Shown here piece by piece: positions 6,226 to 11,166 of a stretch of 11,166 nucleotides of DNA. A program made the position numbers and the translations under genes. Positions within the stretch are counted from its first letter, which is position 1. Each line of letters begins with the position of its first letter. The DNA is from Euryarchaeota archaeon UBA125 (GTDB lineage Archaea > Thermoplasmatota > Poseidoniia > Poseidoniales > Thalassarchaeaceae). Location of the stretch: positions 1 through 11,166 of the forward strand of contig DAPV01000032.1 of NCBI GenBank assembly GCA_002502625.1, in the 5' to 3' direction. The notes beneath the pieces are model-generated. The model was not told the DNA's origin and made no database searches. It worked only from the letters and a program-made list of their open reading frames with translations.

Positions 6226-8211
6226 ATGAAAGGAGGAACAACACAACGAACATTTGTGTTCCTTTCAATTATACTTTTGATTGCCTTTCTTCCTCCAGTT
6301 AATGCAGAACTTTCGACAAATCAGACTGTGTTAAATGCTATCTGTGTCGATGATTCAACATGTCAACTAACCAATACAATTACTGGAATTAATGAAATCA
6401 AAAATTCTGAAACCAGTGCATCGCCACTATCTCCAGAAATTATTCAATTTGAATTCAAAATGTCTCCACCTCAATCATCTCATGCATTAATTCCAATTTC
6501 CATTGATGAATTAGTTGTAGATTTAACAATTGAAGAAGATCCTGGAGAATATATTCGTCCAGACCTAAATATCATTTTGGCAATTGGCCCATCAACAAAT
6601 GAATGGTTAATCGAAGGTCAAACAGAGACTCCCTTTTCATCAGCAAATGAATATCGTTTGGAAGATCAAGAAATTGACTTATCTTCAGGCCGAATTTTAT
6701 CTCCAAATGATGTAATTCAATTGACACTTGCTTTCGAAATTGATAGACCTGTAACCTGGAAATTAGGTCTTTCAGGTTCCACATATTTTGATCTACCAAT
6801 TCAATGGTCATTGGATCAAGATGCTGTAGATGTAGATGAACCAAGTTCATTATCCGAACCTAAATCTGTTGAAGTAGGCGATCAAATAAATGGAGCACTA
6901 ATTGGTCAAGATATTGACTGTTTTACGTTTAGTGTTGGAGAAAGAGCCTCTGAACTTCGAATAGATCTAACTTGGAGTCCAATGCCTTCTGAAATTGCTA
7001 CCACGGAAATCATTCCAATTCTAGGTACTCTTGATGGACAAATTCAACCTTCTCCCTCTATTCGAACTACTCAAGAGGGTGATTTGATTGAAAGTGTCAT
7101 TATTTGGAATCTTGAAGATAAGGCACAATTGCGACTTTGTTTCTATGGAGAAAGTGAAAAATTTGGAGTATATCGTTGGATTGCTCAAGAAATCCTACCT
7201 GGAACCGGTGCAATGGAAATAAGTGATTTCGAGTTAGATACCCGCTGGCCAACTGGGACTGGATGGATTGGGCAAATAACCGAAAAAGAAGATCCAGATG
7301 GAATAGGAGGTAGTGCAGTTATAGTAATAGGAATTGGAGTCTCAATTTCACTCTTGATTTTGAAAATGCCAATCATTAATCCCTTGAGTCGTAAATGGGG
7401 AATTCCAGGTGCGATGATACTAATTCTAATTGGTTCAGTAATTACTCCTCTTACAGCTACAATTTCCACCCTACCTGATAATTCAGAAAAAACACTAGAT
7501 GAATGGATAGAGAATAGACTTGAACTTGTAGCCACATCTGTGATAGAAGATAATGCCGATATTGCTACAGGATTTTTCGGAACAGAATCAGGAGAAAATT
7601 TTGCTGTTCGTCTTCATATCGAAGGAGTACATCCTACAGGAGATGGACGATGGCAAATCCAAACTGATGAATTAAATGATATAGATTTAGATCGATTAAT
7701 ATTTGATGAAATGAAACAACATTCTCTTGATTCAAATCAACAAATTATGTATATACTCCGAGCAGGAAGATTACTAAGTTTAGATCTGTTATTGCTTGAA
7801 GCAACTTTAATTTCAAATGAAAAACCGATTGGATCTATTCTTCATATTGATTGGGATATGACTGATTCATTAGGAGAAGGATCTGTTTCTGAAAGAGTAT
7901 GGACAACAAGACCAAATTCAGTAGATTGGGACGAATGGACTGACTTCACTGCTAGGCTACTTCCAGAGTTAATTACAGTATCATATTGTGATTGTGGACT
8001 CGACGCTATCGACCTATCAATACGAACAAGTGTGGCTCACACCTCCTCAATTACTCCTACTGCAAATGGAATTTCTGGAGCTCCCTCGTATCCATTATTC
8101 TCAGGGATTTTCATAGGATTCGGATTTGGGATCCTTTTCGTAATAGGAATCATTACTCATAGACAAAGAAAGATTGCTCAAGAAATTGTACTAGAAATGA
8201 AAGTAGAATAA
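6226..8211 (+). CDS. Multi-spanning surface/membrane protein of unknown function
   Basis: I do not recognise a named family for this 661-residue protein. Residues 1-27 are a signal peptide ending PVNA/E. Residues 28-363 are a beta-rich, Asp/Glu-rich outer region with Cys40 and Cys46 close together. Within it, about 205-322 resembles a PPC-type (pre-peptidase C-terminal) beta domain (SVEVGDQINGALIGQDIDCF). Two transmembrane helices (364-381 and 393-411) are joined by a short basic loop (PLSRK). A second outer region (412-623) contains a CDC motif near SYCDCG, and a final helix (624-644) leads to a short basic cytoplasmic tail. This puts both large soluble regions outside. It is third in the operon, 15 bases after the SprT-like gene, and its stop directly abuts the stop of the convergent gene. 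Possible roles include envelope sensing or scaffolding, but the sequence does not decide. Confidence 0.82.
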   Translation: MKGGTTQRTFVFLSIILLIAFLPPVNAELSTNQTVLNAICVDDSTCQLTNTITGINEIKNSETSASPLSPEIIQFEFKMSPPQSSHALIPISIDELVVDLTIEEDPGEYIRPDLNIILAIGPSTNEWLIEGQTETPFSSANEYRLEDQEIDLSSGRILSPNDVIQLTLAFEIDRPVTWKLGLSGSTYFDLPIQWSLDQDAVDVDEPSSLSEPKSVEVGDQINGALIGQDIDCFTFSVGERASELRIDLTWSPMPSEIATTEIIPILGTLDGQIQPSPSIRTTQEGDLIESVIIWNLEDKAQLRLCFYGESEKFGVYRWIAQEILPGTGAMEISDFELDTRWPTGTGWIGQITEKEDPDGIGGSAVIVIGIGVSISLLILKMPIINPLSRKWGIPGAMILILIGSVITPLTATISTLPDNSEKTLDEWIENRLELVATSVIEDNADIATGFFGTESGENFAVRLHIEGVHPTGDGRWQIQTDELNDIDLDRLIFDEMKQHSLDSNQQIMYILRAGRLLSLDLLLLEATLISNEKPIGSILHIDWDMTDSLGEGSVSERVWTTRPNSVDWDEWTDFTARLLPELITVSYCDCGLDAIDLSIRTSVAHTSSITPTANGISGAPSYPLFSGIFIGFGFGILFVIGIITHRQRKIAQEIVLEMKVE

Positions 8212-8877
8212 TTACTCTTCTTCATTTTGAAGTCCGCCAATCATTTCCATCAACATCTTTCGTTCATTATCATCAATCACACCATCTTCTAATGCTGAAT
8301 CAATAGCCTTGAATTGCTCATCAGAAAAGCCTAGAGGAGTAGCCGCATGGTGAATTAGGATTCTCTCTGCCTCGCTTACTTGACCGTCGGCTAAAGCAGA
8401 GTTTATTGCAGCAATTGTAGCAATTCTAGAAATTTCTGGATCGTTAAGATCTAATGCCTTAGCAATCTCAGATAATTCTTCCATTTCTTCTTCTGTTAGA
8501 ATTCCATCGCTGAAAGCCTGCTCATATGCGAATTGAAGGAATGAACGATATTCCGATGGATGAAGGAGAACATCTCGAATGAGACTGTAATCAACAGATG
8601 GACTATCTTCTCCGTTCAGCAGAGCAGCAGTAGCTCTTCTGGTCTCCTTAACCATCATATCCTTCAAACCGTGACCAATCCATGCAATTCCAAGACCAAC
8701 AACTCCGCCTGCAATCCACCTCATGGCACTATCGTCTAGTAAATCACCAGGATGGAATAATCGATGCAAACCAATAGCAACTAGAAAACAACCCCAAAAT
8801 ATCTCAACCCAGTCATTGACATCGGGTTCTTCCTCTAAATCTTGAAGGACATCAGTCGCACCATCGTCTGCATCCAT
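8212..8877 (-). CDS. Small membrane protein with a TerB-like helical domain
   Basis: The protein has 221 residues and starts at ATG 8875-8877. An acidic N terminus (1-22) precedes two transmembrane helices (about 24-41 and 52-71) forming a hairpin. A soluble helical domain (about 95-221) follows. It has three similar elements, FSDGILTEEE (122-131), LADGQVSEAE (162-171) and LEDGVIDDNE (196-205). This DG-x-(I/V)-x-x-x-E pattern recalls TerB/DjlA-N-type domains, which act in tellurite-resistance and membrane-associated stress modules. No other ter genes or DnaJ domain are present, so a tellurite role is not supported. The soluble part probably faces the cytoplasm. Its stop codon TAA (8212-8214) touches the stop of the neighbouring gene, and it is divergent from the helicase. 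Confidence 0.78.
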   Translation of the reverse strand: MDADDGATDVLQDLEEEPDVNDWVEIFWGCFLVAIGLHRLFHPGDLLDDSAMRWIAGGVVGLGIAWIGHGLKDMMVKETRRATAALLNGEDSPSVDYSLIRDVLLHPSEYRSFLQFAYEQAFSDGILTEEEMEELSEIAKALDLNDPEISRIATIAAINSALADGQVSEAERILIHHAATPLGFSDEQFKAIDSALEDGVIDDNERKMLMEMIGGLQNEEE

Positions 8878-8966
8878 GAACTACCTATCGAGATTAAGCA
8901 CTTAGGCTATGCGGAATCTAGACATCACACGTCATGCTTTAGGACAATGAAGCAATACAACAACGC
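8878..8966. promoter_or_regulatory. Head-to-head intergenic region between TerB-like gene and helicase
   Basis: These 89 bases must carry the promoters of both divergent genes if each has its own. I see no convincing TATA-like box or Shine-Dalgarno sequence on either strand. The region is less A+T-rich than the other head-to-head region. A short out-of-frame reading frame starts at ATG 8947 and overlaps the helicase start. Confidence 0.3.
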
Positions 8967-11166
8967 ATGGACCCGCCGAAGAGCCCTACTAAGGTAAGTT
9001 CGCTGGGTTTAGATTCTAGAATTGTGAAGCATTTGAAACAACAAGGAATCATTACACTGCACCCCCCTCAAGCTATGGCAATAGGTCCAGCTCTTGAAGG
9101 AAAAAATCTACTATTAGCAACCCCAACAGCTAGTGGGAAATCTCTGATTGCATATTTAGCTATATTAGAAAAACTTCGAAATGCAGAATCTGGAGAACGT
9201 GCTTTCTATATCGTCCCACTAAAGGCTCTTGCTAATGAAAAAGTAGACGAATTACGCAATTTAGCTCAAACCGTTGGACTAAGCGTGGGAATAGCAATAG
9301 GAGATCGTGATGGAGAATCAGGAGGAATTGAAAATTCAGATATTGTAGTCTGTACATCTGAAAAATTAGATTCTATCTTAAGGAATAACCCTACGTTTTC
9401 TGAACGATTAAGCATAGTAATTGCAGACGAATTTCATCTCATTAACGATTCATCTAGGGGACCTACACTGGAAGTCCTTCTAGCTAGATTGCGTCATCTA
9501 AATCCAAATGCACAAAGAATTGCATTATCCGCAACTGTTGGAAACCCACAAGAGTTAGCAAAATGGTTAGATGCTCATTTGATAGAATCAGAATGGAGAC
9601 CAGTTAATTTACAGCAAGGAACTTTGACTGGTTTAGAATTAGAAATTCATCGAACAATAGGTCCGAAAAATGATTCAGATTTACCTCTGCCTAGAAAATT
9701 AGAGGGTAAAGAAACGAAAATCACAAATTCAATTCTTAATGATACAATTTCAGATGGGGGGCAAATGATATTATTCGTAGGCACAAGATCTTCTGCCGAA
9801 AAAGAAGCAAGAGAATTAGGTAAAATGAGACTCAAAAACTTGTCTTCAATTGATGAATTCAAAGATGAATTTGAAGAATTAGAAAAATTATCTAGGAAAA
9901 TTTCCAAAGGAGAAGATAGCTCTAATCTCTCAGATCGTCTTTCTAATTCGATTAAAGGTGGAATCGCATTCCATCATGCAGGACTAACAGGAAGACAAAG
10001 AATGATCGTTGAGCAAGCGTTCAAGGATAGATTATTGAAATGTATTTGTGCAACTCCAACACTTGCTGCAGGAGTAAATCTACCTGCTCGGCGTGTTATT
10101 ATCAGAGATTGGAAACGATGGAAGACTGGGCGATATACTACAATGGAAATTCAACAAATGTTAGGCAGGGCGGGAAGACCCACTTACGACGATCATGGTG
10201 AAGCATGGATAATGGCGAAAAATGAATCTCAAAGAGATATGATAACTGAAGAATATATTTTTGGAGAACCCGAAGATGTAGAATCACAACTTGAAAATGC
10301 ATTACTTTCACACGTTCTTTCATCAATAGCAACAGGTGGATTAACCGATAGAGATGCTTTGGGTAAATTCTTTGAAGAAACATTACTCTCTCGACAAATT
10401 CGTAAAGATGATTTGAGGATAAGAATCGATCGAATGATTGATTGGTTAGTGGATAAAGAAATGGTAATTAGAACTGGAGAAAGTAATACCGTAATTAAAC
10501 GAATACAAGAAAGAAAAGAGAATCTGGATTTAGAGGATGATTGGGAAGATGAAATTCCCTCTTGGGCTGCAGCTGCAACTACATTAGATGGATTAGAATG
10601 GAGTGAACCTCAATATGAACAACTTCCTAAGAGAAAAGGGCCAGCAGTATTTGGATTCAGTACCGCTGCACAGATTAAGAATAATTACTCATTAGAGAGT
10701 GAAGAAAATCCTGGCATGACATATTCTGCAACCTCTTTTGGAGAAACCGTTTCCCGGCTCTATCTAGATCCAGTTTCAGGCCACATACTCCGACGGGGGC
10801 TCAGAAGAGCTGTTAGGATAGTACAAGGATTAGATGAAAACAGGCAACTACATCCTAGAAGTCTAATACATTTGGTCTCTTGTACTCCTGATTTTCTTTC
10901 AATGTGGGTAAAATCTAAAGAAACGGATAAGATAGAGAATATTTCTGAAGCAATGAAGTTCAATAAATTACTAACGTTTGAGGAATTAAATGAAGTCGAA
11001 ATTCCAATAGATATAGAAAATGAAAATATGAGAATCAAAGCACTTTGTGTTCTTGAAGAATGGATGGAAGAAAAAACATTGAGGGAAATCGAAGAAGAAT
11101 TTGATTCGCAACCCGGAGATGTAAGAACAAGAGTTGAACTAGCAGAATGGTTACTTTACTCTGCTC
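8967..11166 (+). CDS. hel308: Hel308-like Ski2-family DNA helicase, 3' end beyond window
   Basis: The frame is open to the window edge, giving 733 visible codons. ATG 8967 is chosen because the in-frame stop TAG at 8940-8942 lies just upstream and the family's start is matched by residue 10. Motifs in order: Q-type LHPPQA; Walker A TPTASGKS (52-59); DEFH (154-157); SAT (188-190); FHHAGL (335-340); motif V ATPTLAAGVNLPAR (362-375); motif VI QQMLGRAGRP (396-405). A winged-helix region follows (about 430-503), then the ratchet segment YSATSFGETVSRLYLDP (586-602), and near the edge PGDVRTRVELAEWLLY, all typical of Hel308. Hel308 is an ATP-driven 3'-5' helicase acting at stalled forks. Residues 505-584 are an acidic/mixed insertion absent from the Hel308 proteins I know. 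Full length would exceed the family's usual size of about 700 residues. It is divergent from the TerB-like gene. Confidence 0.92.
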   Translation, partial: MDPPKSPTKVSSLGLDSRIVKHLKQQGIITLHPPQAMAIGPALEGKNLLLATPTASGKSLIAYLAILEKLRNAESGERAFYIVPLKALANEKVDELRNLAQTVGLSVGIAIGDRDGESGGIENSDIVVCTSEKLDSILRNNPTFSERLSIVIADEFHLINDSSRGPTLEVLLARLRHLNPNAQRIALSATVGNPQELAKWLDAHLIESEWRPVNLQQGTLTGLELEIHRTIGPKNDSDLPLPRKLEGKETKITNSILNDTISDGGQMILFVGTRSSAEKEARELGKMRLKNLSSIDEFKDEFEELEKLSRKISKGEDSSNLSDRLSNSIKGGIAFHHAGLTGRQRMIVEQAFKDRLLKCICATPTLAAGVNLPARRVIIRDWKRWKTGRYTTMEIQQMLGRAGRPTYDDHGEAWIMAKNESQRDMITEEYIFGEPEDVESQLENALLSHVLSSIATGGLTDRDALGKFFEETLLSRQIRKDDLRIRIDRMIDWLVDKEMVIRTGESNTVIKRIQERKENLDLEDDWEDEIPSWAAAATTLDGLEWSEPQYEQLPKRKGPAVFGFSTAAQIKNNYSLESEENPGMTYSATSFGETVSRLYLDPVSGHILRRGLRRAVRIVQGLDENRQLHPRSLIHLVSCTPDFLSMWVKSKETDKIENISEAMKFNKLLTFEELNEVEIPIDIENENMRIKALCVLEEWMEEKTLREIEEEFDSQPGDVRTRVELAEWLLYSA

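Noticed and set aside
6231..6236. Perfect AGGAGG just after the ATG of the 661-residue protein
   Set aside because: It lies inside the coding region and no suitable start codon follows at normal spacing; the nearest in-frame GTG is too far and would cut the signal peptide.
7185..7535. 116-codon minus-strand frame
   Set aside because: It is antisense to the two-transmembrane-helix region of the 661-residue protein and has no family features.
8878..8966. Possible inverted repeat GACATCACACGTC near 8921
   Set aside because: Only the outer three bases pair cleanly; too weak to call an operator.
9647..11038. Three minus-strand frames inside the helicase
   Set aside because: All lie opposite clear Hel308 coding sequence and show no independent signals.

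Overview
The window looks like a piece of an A+T-rich archaeal chromosome. I think a marine planktonic euryarchaeon of the Poseidoniales (Marine Group II) type is most likely. The evidence is a clear Hel308-type Ski2 helicase (the archaeal and animal lineage of this family), weak or absent Shine-Dalgarno sequences, a TTG start, tight gene packing, and a very large secreted protease with Ca-binding repeats, a C-terminal membrane anchor and a short basic tail. The lineage call is inference from gene content; no rRNA or other marker gene is present. I found no RNA gene, CRISPR array, insertion sequence or phage gene.

Layout. (1) Positions 1-276: the 3' end of a LeuA-like (2-isopropylmalate/homocitrate synthase family) gene. 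(2) 312-3737 (+): a 1141-residue kexin/furin-like S8 protease. It has a signal peptide, prodomain, catalytic domain, P-domain, two 23-residue Ca-binding repeats, three exactly equal 94-residue composite repeats, a beta-type domain, a Pro-Glu linker, one transmembrane helix and a basic tail. (3) 3741-5126 (-): an AstE/AspA-family zinc deacylase with an unusual Lys/Arg-rich N-terminal extension, convergent with the protease gene and 3 bases from it. (4) A 64-base head-to-head intergenic region, followed by a probable three-gene operon on the + strand: hotdog thioesterase (5191-5670), SprT-like zinc protein (5680-6210) and a 661-residue multi-spanning surface/membrane protein of unknown function (6226-8211). 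(5) 8212-8877 (-): a small membrane protein with a TerB-like helical domain, whose stop codon directly abuts that of the preceding gene. (6) A second head-to-head intergenic region of 89 bases, then the Hel308-like helicase from 8967 to the window edge. It has no stop and lacks only its C-terminal end.

How the genes fit together. The surface protease plus the AstE-like deacylase fit a heterotrophic, peptide-using lifestyle. SprT-like protein and Hel308 are both families linked to DNA repair and replication, but they belong to separate transcription units and no joint system is shown. I see no convincing new multi-gene defence or mobile system. The strongest leads are the 3 x 94-residue repeat array with its tethered kexin-like architecture, the roughly 80-residue insertion between the winged-helix and ratchet regions of the Hel308-like helicase, the basic tail on the AstE-like enzyme, and the unrecognised 661-residue membrane protein in the SprT operon.
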